Both the position numbers and the translations under genes were made by a program. From NCBI GenBank assembly GCA_028287115.1, contig JAQBQF010000215.1:1-58682 (forward strand): a stretch of 58,682 bases of DNA, written 5' to 3'. Shown here in pieces: positions 8,143 through 16,407 of this stretch. Source of the DNA: Myxococcales bacterium (GTDB taxonomy: Bacteria; Myxococcota_A; Polyangia; Haliangiales; Haliangiaceae). How positions within the stretch are numbered: the stretch's first letter is position 1; the number at the start of each line of letters is the position of its first letter. The notes beneath the pieces were generated by a model, which ran no database searches, was not told the DNA's origin, and saw nothing but the letters and a program-made list of their open reading frames with translations.

Positions 8143-8667
8143 TCATGGACGATGAGATGAGTGAACCGCAGCTCGTGCGCGGCCGTCTCGAGTTCTGCCC
8201 TTCGGCTTGTATACGGCCAGCGTCGTCGCGACGAGCAGAACCAAGAGCGCGGCCCCAGCATCGACGACAAGCTGGATCCTGAGCTCGCGGAGATCGGTGC
8301 TCGACATTGTCCTTTGTGCTGCGGCATCGGCGGCGTAATCGATGGCTCGCGTATGCAGCAGCAAGACCGCCGTCGCCAGGATCGTCAGCACTAGTTTAAC
8401 GACGACCCAGTGGTGATGGAACAAGCCCCAGACGGTGCCGAGCGATTGGACGACGCCGGTGACGAGCGAGGCAAGGCACAGCGGGACGATCACGAGCCAG
8501 GTCGTCGACTTTATCGCGAGATATGCGGCGCGGACGGTCTCAGCATCCTTGCTCCTGAGACCGGTGAGGGCGAGGGCCAAGAAAGCAGCGACCGCGCCGA
8601 GCCAGGCGACCGAGGACGTGACGTGGGCGGTGAGCGCGAGTTTGCGCAGTCCCGGCGCCATCGTCAT
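8143..8667 (-). CDS. DUF2269-like integral membrane protein, 174 aa
   Basis: Four hydrophobic helices (about residues 8-32, 48-72, 80-103 and 133-153) and the segment LRKLALTAHVTSSVAWLGAV, characteristic of DUF2269-type membrane proteins. The function is unknown. Its ATG overlaps the stop of the upstream small gene by one base (TGATG), so the two are translationally coupled. A divergent TetR gene lies just upstream of the pair and is the likely repressor. The C-terminus is Arg/His-rich and cytoplasmic or periplasmic. Confidence 0.8.
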   Translation of the reverse strand: MTMAPGLRKLALTAHVTSSVAWLGAVAAFLALALTGLRSKDAETVRAAYLAIKSTTWLVIVPLCLASLVTGVVQSLGTVWGLFHHHWVVVKLVLTILATAVLLLHTRAIDYAADAAAQRTMSSTDLRELRIQLVVDAGAALLVLLVATTLAVYKPKGRTRDGRARAAVHSSHRP

Positions 8668-8822
8668 CAATGGTCGCTGCCCATGTGACCCCCGTGGTCG
8701 TGATCGAACCCACCGCCGGCTAGATGCACGACGACGAATACGAGGATGAAGACGATCGTGATGATCCCGGAGATCTTCACCCAGCGCGGCAGCTTCTCGT
8801 CGTCGGAGCGTGAGTCAGTCAT
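8667..8822 (-). CDS. Small single-pass membrane protein with His/Asp-rich tail, 51 aa
   Basis: Begins MTDSRSDDEKLPRWVKI, with one transmembrane helix at residues 17-38 rich in Ile/Val/Phe. The C-terminal tail FDHDHGGHMGSDH has four His and three Asp in 13 residues, a likely metal-binding tail. Similar short proteins commonly precede DUF2269 genes. It is the first gene of a two-gene unit with a 1-nt overlap to the DUF2269 gene. It faces a TetR gene across a 63-bp intergenic region and opens the metal-resistance island, so a metal-linked role is a reasonable inference. Confidence 0.75.
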   Translation of the reverse strand: MTDSRSDDEKLPRWVKISGIITIVFILVFVVVHLAGGGFDHDHGGHMGSDH

Positions 8823-8885
8823 ACGGGCGAATTTATCGATACACTATGTCTACGTCAACGGCATAATGTCTCGCGGCCCGTCGTG

Positions 8886-9470
8886 ATGTATAGTCACGAG
8901 GTGCCGAAGCTGTGGAACCACACGATCGAGGCGCATCGTCATGCGGTCCGCGACGCCGTGCTCGACACCACTGCGGATCTGGTCGCCAAGCGGGGACTAG
9001 CGTCGGTGACGATGTCGGAGATCGCCGAGAAAACCGGCATCGGCCGAGCAACGCTGTACAAGTACTTCGTCGATGTCGACGCCGTGTTGGTTGCCTGGCA
9101 CGAACGGCAGATCACCGCTCACCTCGAACAACTCGCGGTCATCCGGGATCAGTCTGGCGACGCGAGCCAGCGGCTCGACGCGGTGCTCGAAGCCTTCGCG
9201 TTCATTTCCCACCAGCGCCATAACACCGAGCTGGCGGCGCTACTGCACCAAGGCGAGCACGTCGCGCGAGCGCACCAGCACCTCCGCGAGTTCATCCGTG
9301 ACTTGATCGCCGAGGGAGCGAAAGCGGGCGACCTTCGCGATGATGTCGCACCTAGCGAGCTCGCGAGCTACTGCCTGCACGCGCTCACCGCCGCGAGCAG
9401 CTTGCCGTCCAAGGCCGCAGTGCGTCGGCTTGTGACGGTCACTCTGGCAGGGCTGCGTCGGCCGCGTTAA
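8886..9470 (+). CDS. TetR-family transcriptional regulator, 194 aa
   Basis: N-terminal HTH (about residues 15-60) with the textbook run TMSEIAEKTGIGRATLYKYF, followed by a helical C-terminal ligand/dimer domain. A GTG directly precedes the ATG at 8886, and either may be used; no Shine-Dalgarno is evident. It is divergent from the small membrane protein/DUF2269 pair. The intergenic region contains TATCGATA and two ATGTC direct repeats 21 nt apart, but no long palindrome, so the operator cannot be placed with confidence. It probably represses the divergent pair. Confidence 0.9.
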   Translation: MYSHEVPKLWNHTIEAHRHAVRDAVLDTTADLVAKRGLASVTMSEIAEKTGIGRATLYKYFVDVDAVLVAWHERQITAHLEQLAVIRDQSGDASQRLDAVLEAFAFISHQRHNTELAALLHQGEHVARAHQHLREFIRDLIAEGAKAGDLRDDVAPSELASYCLHALTAASSLPSKAAVRRLVTVTLAGLRRPR

Positions 9471-9594
9471 ACGCACGCGGCGCTTGAACGCTCGCTGCCC
9501 GAGGAGATGCGGATGCAGAGATCGAATCGAGCTGGATCGTCGTTCGGAACTCCCGGTCCGTACCAGGCCCGTCACGTGCTAGCCTGTTCCCATC

Positions 9595-9897
9595 GTGTCG
9601 CGAATCCTCCTGGTCATCATGCTGTTGCTGGCGGTCGGCCAAGCAAACGGTGTGTTCTGGCTCGGCGGCGATGCGTGCTCCGATGATGACTGCCCGGACG
9701 GAAAGCAATGCCCGCCGAAGTGCCCGAGCTGTACGTGCGCGAGCACAGCAGCGCCAAGCATTCCGACGACACCCGTCGCGACAATCGCGAAACCGCCGAT
9801 TATCGAATGCGTGGTCGAGTTTGCTGCACCCCAAGTCTTCGCAACGTCTCCCGACCCGCGCGAGATCCTGCACGTGCCGCGATCGCAGACCGTTTGA
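9595..9897 (+). CDS. Exported cysteine-rich small protein ahead of the RND operon, 100 aa
   Basis: GTG start. A signal peptide covers residues 1-20 (MSRILLVIMLLLAVGQANG). A compact Cys cluster follows, six Cys in about 21 residues (CSDDDCPDGKQCPPKCPSC plus TC), then a Ser/Thr/Pro linker and a conserved-looking end APQVFATSPDPREILHV. It is 65 bp upstream of, and on the same strand as, the CzcCBA-type genes. I infer a periplasmic or membrane-anchored metal-binding accessory of the efflux system. No family name is recognised. The candidate -10 element TAGCCT lies 9 nt before the GTG, so the mRNA may be leaderless. Confidence 0.65.
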   Translation: MSRILLVIMLLLAVGQANGVFWLGGDACSDDDCPDGKQCPPKCPSCTCASTAAPSIPTTPVATIAKPPIIECVVEFAAPQVFATSPDPREILHVPRSQTV

Positions 9898-9962
9898 ATC
9901 GTCCTTGATTCGACCGTAACTGCGGGCGCCGGAGCCTCGATCCGTCGCCATGGAGGTGCGCC

Positions 9963-11177
9963 ATGTGGCACTTGTCTCGCGCTGCGCTTGCCGCAACGCT
10001 CGTTTTTCAGCTCAGGCCGGCATTAGCCGGCACCGTAACGATCGATCTGCCGGCAGCAATCGATCGTGCGCATCATGTTTCACCGATCGCTGCGCAGGCG
10101 CGCGGTCAGATCGGCGAGGCCGAAGGTGTTGTGGTCGGCGCGGACATGTTGTTCACGACGAACCCGGAGATCGAGGCCGGCGCCGGCCCGCGGTTCGTAA
10201 CGCCACGGCTGTACGACATCGACGCGCGGATCGCGCAGGATCTCGAGCCTGGACGGCGCGGCCCGAGGCGAGCGCTCGCACGTGCGGAGCTGCTGCACGC
10301 GGGGGCGACGGCAGACACGAGCTTTCGCGAGCTCGATCTCGAAGTCGCGTTTGCGTTCTACGAGACGATCCACGCCGATCGCATACTTGACCTCGATCGC
10401 GGCGCGGAGGATCTCGCACAACGCGCGGCCGATTTCGCGGATCGACGGCGCAAAGCCGGTGATGCGACCGACCTCGAAGCGAATCTCGCCCGCGCCGCAT
10501 TGGGACGTGCGCGATCTGCGACACAAGCCGCAACCTCGGAGCGCGCTGCAGCGGTCGCGCGGCTCGCCGCCGTGATCGGCGCGGATCCTAGCGACACGCT
10601 GATCGTCAAAGGAGACTTGCGCGTGGCCGTGACGGATCTCCAAGCACTGCGCAACGCGATCGTGAAACGCGCCGACGTAAGAGCACTCGACGCCGAGCGC
10701 AGCGTCGCTGCCGCGGAGCACGACGTCGCGACCGCCAACGCACGTCCGGACCTCGGACTTTGGCTCGGTTATCGACGCGAAGGCGGCGATGACATCGTGC
10801 TCGGCGGGATCCGCGCGACCTTGCCGACCTGGAATCGTGCGCAAGGCGACAAAGCGATCGCATCCGCACGCGCGCGTCGCGCGACCGAGATGCGTACGGC
10901 GACTCTACTCGCGGCCACGCGCGAGCTTGGCGACGCGCTCGAGGCGTACACGCACGCGAACGACGCAGTGGCCGTCTACGAGCACGACGTGTTACCGGCA
11001 CTCGACGACAGCGAGAAGTTGCTGAGCAAGAGTGTAGATGCGGGTCAACTCGCCGTGAACGAATATCTCGTCGCCCGGCAAGAGGTGCTGAGCGGCCGTC
11101 GCGAGTATCTCGACCGACTGCTCGGGCTCGCGAAGGCTGCGGCCACGGTGCGTTACATCGCGGGGGTGTCGCAATGA
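9963..11177 (+). CDS. CzcC-type outer-membrane efflux protein, 404 aa
   Basis: TolC/CzcC-family outer-membrane channel. A signal peptide spans residues 1-23 (ends PALAG). The mature part is long amphipathic helices with the two-fold repeated OEP pattern (EAEGVVVGADMLFTTNPEIE early; NEYLVARQEVLSGRREYLDRL near the end). A strong Shine-Dalgarno GGAGGTG lies upstream. The stop codon overlaps the adaptor start (ATGA), so it is part of the czcCBA-like operon. It provides the outer-membrane exit for heavy-metal export. Confidence 0.9.
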   Translation: MWHLSRAALAATLVFQLRPALAGTVTIDLPAAIDRAHHVSPIAAQARGQIGEAEGVVVGADMLFTTNPEIEAGAGPRFVTPRLYDIDARIAQDLEPGRRGPRRALARAELLHAGATADTSFRELDLEVAFAFYETIHADRILDLDRGAEDLAQRAADFADRRRKAGDATDLEANLARAALGRARSATQAATSERAAAVARLAAVIGADPSDTLIVKGDLRVAVTDLQALRNAIVKRADVRALDAERSVAAAEHDVATANARPDLGLWLGYRREGGDDIVLGGIRATLPTWNRAQGDKAIASARARRATEMRTATLLAATRELGDALEAYTHANDAVAVYEHDVLPALDDSEKLLSKSVDAGQLAVNEYLVARQEVLSGRREYLDRLLGLAKAAATVRYIAGVSQ

Positions 11178-12340
11178 CCGCGCGCCTGATCATCGCGATG
11201 GCGTTCCTCGTCGGCTGTCATGGTCACAAGGACGACGAAGATCACGAAGTCGCGGAGCCGACCGAGCGCTCGACGAGAAACGGCGCGGGATCGAGCAACG
11301 GAGGCATCTCCGTCGTGAAGATCGAACCCGAGATGCTCCGCGATCTGCGAGTCACGATCGGTAAGGCGACGCTGCACGCTGCCGGTGAGCGGGTCTCCGC
11401 GATCAGCGAAGTGCACGTCAACGAGGATGCGTACGCAGAGATCGCCGCGCCGGTCTCGGCGCGTGTCGCGCGTGTGCTCGCGAAGCCCGGCGATCCGGTG
11501 AAGGTCGGACAGGTGCTCGCGGAGCTCCGCAGTCCCGACCTCGCACAAGCACGTGCCACGGCCGAGGCCGCGCGTGCACACCTCGACGTCGCGAAGGCAA
11601 ACGCCGACCGCAAACGAGGACTCGCCGCAGATCGCCTGATCCCGGAGCGCGAGCGGATCGAGGCGGATGCCGCGCTCACCGAGGCCGACGCGGCCTACAA
11701 AGTCGCGGTCTCCGGTTTGCGCAAGTACGGCGGCACGGAGGGCGAGACCGGCATTTCGCTCAAGTCGCCAGTCGCGGGCACGGTCATCGATCGCGATGTC
11801 GTTGTCGGTCAGCTCGCCGACCCTTCGAAGACACTCTTCAAGGTGGGCGACCTCTCGACGTTGTGGCTCGTCGCGCACGTGTTCGAGCGCGATGCGGTTC
11901 GCGTGCAGAGTGATGGCAAAGGAACCGCGAGCTTTGCTGCGCTGCCGGGGAAGACGCGCGACGTGATGATCAAGTGGATCGGTCGCGAGGTCGATCCAGC
12001 GTCGCGCACGATCGCGATCCGTTTCGATGTCGCGAACGCCGATGGTGTGCTCCGGCCAGGCATGACCGCGACCGTCTCGATTCCGCTTGGCGACGTCAAC
12101 GATCAAGCGATCTGCGTTCCTGCGGCGGCGGTACAGCGGATCGGCGAGAGCTGGGTCGTATTCGTGCCGCAAGGTCCGGGTCAATTTGCGGTCCGTCCGA
12201 TCGGCCGTGGCCGCGATCTCGGCGGTGAGGTCGAGGTGATGACCGGGCTGACCGCCGGCGAGGAGATCGTCGTTGGGGGTGCCTTCCTGCTCAAAGCCGA
12301 GGCCGACAAGGCGCGCGGCGGCGGCGACCGCGAGGACTAG
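11174..12340 (+). CDS. CzcB-type RND periplasmic adaptor (lipoprotein), 388 aa
   Basis: Membrane fusion protein of a heavy-metal RND pump. The N-terminus MTARLIIAMAFLVGCHGHKD is a lipoprotein signal with lipobox LVGC. A short His/Asp/Glu-rich stretch (HGHKDDEDHE) follows the Cys and could bind metal. The barrel-sandwich (lipoyl) halves flank an alpha-helical hairpin (about residues 115-165). The beta-barrel follows, with VLRPGMTATVSIPLG near 295-310. It overlaps the CzcC gene by 4 nt and lies 2 nt from CzcA. Confidence 0.92.
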   Translation: MTARLIIAMAFLVGCHGHKDDEDHEVAEPTERSTRNGAGSSNGGISVVKIEPEMLRDLRVTIGKATLHAAGERVSAISEVHVNEDAYAEIAAPVSARVARVLAKPGDPVKVGQVLAELRSPDLAQARATAEAARAHLDVAKANADRKRGLAADRLIPERERIEADAALTEADAAYKVAVSGLRKYGGTEGETGISLKSPVAGTVIDRDVVVGQLADPSKTLFKVGDLSTLWLVAHVFERDAVRVQSDGKGTASFAALPGKTRDVMIKWIGREVDPASRTIAIRFDVANADGVLRPGMTATVSIPLGDVNDQAICVPAAAVQRIGESWVVFVPQGPGQFAVRPIGRGRDLGGEVEVMTGLTAGEEIVVGGAFLLKAEADKARGGGDRED

Positions 12341-12342
12341 CC

Positions 12343-15300
12343 ATGATCGAAAAGTTAATCACAGCGAGCTTCAGGAAGCCGGTCGTCGCGATCGTCCTCG
12401 CACTTGCAGGGGCAGCGCTCGGCGCCGTCTCGATGCGCGCGCTGCCGCGCGACGTGTTTCCGGATCTTTCGGCGCCTGTCTTCAACATCATCGTGCAGAA
12501 CCCCGCGATGAGTGCCGACGAGCTCGAGATGCGCGTCGCGATTCCGTTCGAGACAGCATTGTCGGGTCTGCCGAACGTGAGGCGGGAGCGATCGTCATCG
12601 ACGCTCGGGGTCGTCCAGGTCACGATCGAGTTCTTGCCCGATGCGGACTATTCGAAGTCGCGGCAGTTCGTAGCCGAGCGACTCGGTCAGGTCGAGCTCC
12701 CGCCGGGTACCGACGCGCCATTACTCTCCGGTGTCACCGGTCGGCTCAACGAGATCTTCGAGCTAACGATCGAGGCGGATCCGGGTGCAGCGGATCTCAT
12801 GACGCTTCGCGATCTCGCCGAGAACGAGATCAAGAATCGATTGCTCGCGGTGCCCGGCGTAGCTGCCGTCGAGCGGCTCGGCGGGTACTTGCGCGAATTT
12901 CAGATCCAGATGGATCCGAATCGCATGGCGGCGCGCGGCGTTTCGCTTGGCGACATCATGCACGCGGCAAAGGGTGCAAACGTCAGCGCAGCGGGCGGCT
13001 TCGTGACCGAGGCACAAATGGAATGGACCGTGCGGGCTGCGGGCCGCGCACAAACGGTCGAGCAATTGCGCGGCACGGTCGTCGCGATCCGCGGTTCGAC
13101 ACCGGTGCTTCTAGGTGACGTGGCCGACGTACGCGAAGCGGCCGCGGTTCGCCGCGGGATCGCCCATCGACTCGCGGGCGAGGTCGTGAGCTGCCGGATC
13201 GTGAAGCAGTTCGGCGCCGATACCGTCGCTGTAGCGGATGGCATCCGCACCGCGATCGCGGACCTGCGCAAGAGCTTGCCGAAGGGAGTCGCGATCCGAA
13301 TCGTCTACGATCAATCGCAGCTCGTGCAGCAGGCGCTCGGCGGTGTCGCGCGGGCGGTCTTGATCGGCGGCGTGCTCGTCGCGCTCGTGCTGTTCGTGTT
13401 GCTCGGAAACGCGCGCGCGGCGCTGATCGTAACGCTGACGTTGCCGACGTCGCTCGCGCTGTCCGGTGTGCTGATGCGTGTCACCGGCATCGGGATCAAC
13501 ACGATGACGCTTGGTGGCCTCGCGATCGCGGTGGGCCTGCTCGTCGACTCCTCGATCATCATGGTCGAGAATGTCGTCCATCGGATCACGGAACGCCGGG
13601 AGGGTGATCGACGCGGTCACGCACTCGCCGCCGCGGTTGAAGTCGGCCGGCCGATCGCGTTCGCAACAGCCGTCGTGATCGCAGTGTTCATTCCGTTGTT
13701 CGCGATGTCGGGGATCGAGGGCCGTATGTACAAGCCGCTCGCCGGTGCCGTGATCGCGGCGGTCGTTGCCGCGCTCGCGTTGTCTCTTGCGCTCGTACCA
13801 CTACTCGCTGCCAACATGCTTCGACCGCAGCGCGAGGGCAAGCCCGAGGACGTTCGAATCATCCGTACGCTCAAGCGAGTCTACCGACCTGTCCTGAACG
13901 CAGCACTTCGCAGAACGGGGCGAGTCGTGCTCCTCACGATCGCAATCACGGCGCCCGCGCTGTGGCTCGCGACTCGGCTCGGCTCGGACTTCGTACCGCC
14001 GCTCGACGAGGGCGCGATCCTGATGCAAACGTTCTTGCCGCCGGAAGCGTCTCTCGACGAGGTCAACCAGCTCAACCATCGCGTCGAAGACGTGTTGCGC
14101 ACGTTCTCGGATGTGGAGGATGTCGTGCGTCGCACCGGTCGCGCCGAGCGCACGGAAGATCCGATGCCGCACACGGTGTCGGACGTCCTGATCCTGCTCA
14201 AGCCCGATCGTCGCCACGACAGGAAGCTCGTGGAGAAGATGCGACGCGCGGTCGAGAAGGTGCCTGGTGTGTCGACGCTATTCACGACGCCGCTCGGCAT
14301 GCGGATCGATGAAGGTCTCGGCGGCACGCCTGCCGACATCTCCGTTCGGATCTTCGGGCCCGATCCGCAGAAGCTCGTAGCGCTCGCCGACAAGGCGGCA
14401 TCGATCATGCGCCGGATAGATGGCATGGAGGACGTGCGTCCGGAGCCACTTGTTGGCCTGCCGCAGCTGACGGTCCAGGTCGACCGCGAAGCTGCGGCAC
14501 GCGTCGGACTTACACCGGGCGACGTGATCGAGGCGGTCCAGATCGGCCTAGCGGGTGAAGCGGTGTCCGAAGTCTGGATCGGCCAGCGTCGCTTCGAGCT
14601 CGTCGTCAAGCTCGCGCCGGAGTTTCGCAGCGATGCCGCGACACTTTCGACGCTGATGGTCGATGGCCACGACGGCTCGCGGATCCCGCTCGGCAAACTC
14701 TCGAAGATCGAGCCGACGTTCGGGCTCGGCACGATCAAGCGCGAAGCGGGAAGCCGGCGGATCGCGATCGAGTCCACGGTTTCGGGCCGCGATCTCGGTT
14801 CCGCCGCAGCAGAGGTGCGCAGGAACCTCGAAGGGCTTCAATTGCCGCCCGGGTACTTCATCGATCTCGGGGGCAAAGTCGAGAGCCAGGCTCGCGCACA
14901 ACGAGCACTCTATCTCGCGGTCGGAGTCGCCCTCCTCGCGGTGTTCCTGTTGCTTTACATCGCGCTCGGGTCGCTCTCCGAGACGTGCGTCATCCTCGCG
15001 ACGCTGCCGAGCGCATTCGTCGGTGGCATCGTCGCGCTCGCACTTGCACGCGAAAGTTGGAGCGTGTCCTCGCTCGTCGGCCTAATCGGGTTGTTCGGCA
15101 TTGCCGTGCAAAACGGTCTCGTGCTCGTGATTCAGACGCGAGGCCTGATCGCCGACGGCAAGCCGTTCAACGAGGCGCTACGCGAGGCGTGCATCGGTCG
15201 CGTACGGCCGAAGATCATGACCGCGTCGACGGCGATTCTCGGTTTGCTTCCGCTGCTCGTCTTGCGATTGCACGGCACCGAGATCGAGCGGCCGCTCGCG

Positions 15301-15423
15301 ATCGTCATGGTCGGCGGGCTCGTCACATCTACGATCTTCACACTGCTCGCGCTACCGACGTTCTATCAAGCGGTCCACAACATCGGCGTGCGCTGGCACT
15401 CGCACCGTGGAGAGACTCCATGA
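12343..15423 (+). CDS. CzcA-type heavy-metal RND efflux transporter, 1026 aa
   Basis: Inner-membrane proton-driven HME-RND pump with full family length (about 1020-1050 aa). Twelve TM helices occur in two halves, each with a large periplasmic loop. Visible landmarks are RALPRDVFPDLSAP near residue 27-40, the TM4 segment AVGLLVDSSIIMVENV with the essential Asp and Glu, DFVPPLDEGAI after TM7, and the TM10-12 block. TM4 lacks the first Asp of classical DFG-type Zn/Co/Ni pumps and looks closer to the AIG type, so the substrate is not settled. It forms a tripartite complex with the two preceding products. Confidence 0.94.
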   Translation: MIEKLITASFRKPVVAIVLALAGAALGAVSMRALPRDVFPDLSAPVFNIIVQNPAMSADELEMRVAIPFETALSGLPNVRRERSSSTLGVVQVTIEFLPDADYSKSRQFVAERLGQVELPPGTDAPLLSGVTGRLNEIFELTIEADPGAADLMTLRDLAENEIKNRLLAVPGVAAVERLGGYLREFQIQMDPNRMAARGVSLGDIMHAAKGANVSAAGGFVTEAQMEWTVRAAGRAQTVEQLRGTVVAIRGSTPVLLGDVADVREAAAVRRGIAHRLAGEVVSCRIVKQFGADTVAVADGIRTAIADLRKSLPKGVAIRIVYDQSQLVQQALGGVARAVLIGGVLVALVLFVLLGNARAALIVTLTLPTSLALSGVLMRVTGIGINTMTLGGLAIAVGLLVDSSIIMVENVVHRITERREGDRRGHALAAAVEVGRPIAFATAVVIAVFIPLFAMSGIEGRMYKPLAGAVIAAVVAALALSLALVPLLAANMLRPQREGKPEDVRIIRTLKRVYRPVLNAALRRTGRVVLLTIAITAPALWLATRLGSDFVPPLDEGAILMQTFLPPEASLDEVNQLNHRVEDVLRTFSDVEDVVRRTGRAERTEDPMPHTVSDVLILLKPDRRHDRKLVEKMRRAVEKVPGVSTLFTTPLGMRIDEGLGGTPADISVRIFGPDPQKLVALADKAASIMRRIDGMEDVRPEPLVGLPQLTVQVDREAAARVGLTPGDVIEAVQIGLAGEAVSEVWIGQRRFELVVKLAPEFRSDAATLSTLMVDGHDGSRIPLGKLSKIEPTFGLGTIKREAGSRRIAIESTVSGRDLGSAAAEVRRNLEGLQLPPGYFIDLGGKVESQARAQRALYLAVGVALLAVFLLLYIALGSLSETCVILATLPSAFVGGIVALALARESWSVSSLVGLIGLFGIAVQNGLVLVIQTRGLIADGKPFNEALREACIGRVRPKIMTASTAILGLLPLLVLRLHGTEIERPLAIVMVGGLVTSTIFTLLALPTFYQAVHNIGVRWHSHRGETP

Positions 15424-15540
15424 CGGATCGCGCGACGTGGATGCGGTTCGAATGGCGCCGTGGGGCGGCATGGTCTTCGTGCGGCTACGTCCGCCGAGGA
15501 TGAAGTGCGAATACGTGCAAAGAGCCGAACCTCTCGCGTG

Positions 15541-15876
15541 TCAGGCCGCTTTTCGTGCGCTAGCGATCCGCCGACATGCCTCCGCGCACGTCCGGCATGC
15601 CTCCGCGCACGCCCTACATTCTGGCGAGTCGAACTTCCCGCACTCGGTCGCGCATTGATCGCACAAGTCAGCGCAGATCGCACACACACGCGTCGCGAAC
15701 TGCGATTCTCTCGCGAGCATCTGCACGCAAGCACCACATTCACTCGTGCAGTCGAGGCAGAGCACGAGACAATCTTTCATCGGCGGCTCACCGACATGCT
15801 TCGCGACACACTCGTTCGCCGCCGTGATGCACCCGTTACAGGCATCAATGCACTGCTGGAATTCCTTGGTCGTCAT
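15541..15876 (-). CDS. Csp-like four-helix cysteine-rich copper-binding protein (DUF326), 111 aa
   Basis: The protein carries 19 Cys arranged as CxxC and CxxxC along helices (e.g. CIDACNGCITAANEC and CRACAEACRTCAEAC). This is the hallmark of DUF326/copper storage proteins, which line a four-helix bundle with thiolates and hold many Cu(I) ions. No signal peptide is present, so the form is cytosolic (Csp3-like). The start at 15876 is supported by AGGAGGA just upstream; a longer frame to 16137 is rejected. It is divergent from the RcnR-type sensor gene with a 252-bp gap that contains a C7 tract operator candidate. It lies inside the metal island. Confidence 0.9.
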   Translation of the reverse strand: MTTKEFQQCIDACNGCITAANECVAKHVGEPPMKDCLVLCLDCTSECGACVQMLARESQFATRVCAICADLCDQCATECGKFDSPECRACAEACRTCAEACRRIASARKAA

Positions 15877-16104
15877 GGGTTCCTCCTGTGAGGCGTACGG
15901 TGCATCCCGCGAACCGCAACTCGTAGGCACGGTTTCGCACGCAATACCAATTCGGTGACCCGCTACGCGGGTCGAGTGCGATCTCGCAGCGGTCATCGAA
16001 CAGCTTGCCCAGGCGCTCGCGTCCTGCACGCGTAACTTCATTCCGAGAACGAGAAGCCGACCGTCACGGCCGCGTCGCATACCCGAAGTGCTTGACCGTG
16101 CCAC

Positions 16105-16124
16105 AGTATACCCCCCCATAGTAT
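16105..16124. promoter_or_regulatory. Candidate RcnR/CsoR-type operator with C7 tract
   Basis: AGTATACCCCCCCATAGTAT: a seven-base C/G run flanked by AT-rich TACT/AGTA-like arms. It resembles the TACT-G(n)-AGTA type sites bound by RcnR proteins. It lies 4 bp before the regulator's ATG. A TTGACC element at 16092-16097 and TAGTAT at 16119-16124 could form the promoter it occludes, though the 21-bp spacer is long. Confidence 0.55.
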
Positions 16125-16128
16125 CGCT

Positions 16129-16407
16129 ATGGGTCACACGCAGCGCGACCGTGAAAAGCTTCTCCTACGGATCAAGCGCATCCGCGGCCAGGTGGATGGC
16201 ATCCAGCGAACGCTCGAGGAGGGAGCGGAATGCTTCGCGGTGCTGCAGACCGTTGCCGCGTGCCGCGGCGCACTGACGGGCCTCATGACCGAGATCATCG
16301 GGGGACACATACGCGACCACATCCTCGATCCCGCACAGGAGCCAACCTCCGCTCAGAGGCGTGCAGCCGAGGACCTGATGGAAGTCCTCCGCGCGTTCGT
16401 GAAGTGA
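16129..16407 (+). CDS. RcnR-type Ni(II)/Co(II)-sensing repressor (DUF156 family), 92 aa
   Basis: Small all-helical CsoR/RcnR/FrmR-family repressor. The metal ligands can be read directly: His3, Cys35, His60 and His64. This is the H-C-H-H fingerprint of RcnR (nickel/cobalt), not the Cys-His-Cys set of copper-sensing CsoR. The N-terminus MGHTQRDREKLLLRIKRIRG matches the RcnR start. The TGA overlaps the ATG of the P-type ATPase by one base, so sensor and pump are translationally coupled. A G/C-tract operator candidate lies immediately upstream. No Shine-Dalgarno is visible, so a leaderless mRNA is possible. Confidence 0.9.
   Translation: MGHTQRDREKLLLRIKRIRGQVDGIQRTLEEGAECFAVLQTVAACRGALTGLMTEIIGGHIRDHILDPAQEPTSAQRRAAEDLMEVLRAFVK

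Noticed and set aside
15877..16137. Extended start of the Csp-like gene
   Set aside because: The upstream residues lack Cys-rich pattern and the AGGAGGA site fixes the start at 15876.
16230..16407. Longer start for the P-type ATPase within the RcnR gene
   Set aside because: It would overlap the regulator fully; the 1-nt TGATG coupling at 16407 is the natural start and the extension has no domain.
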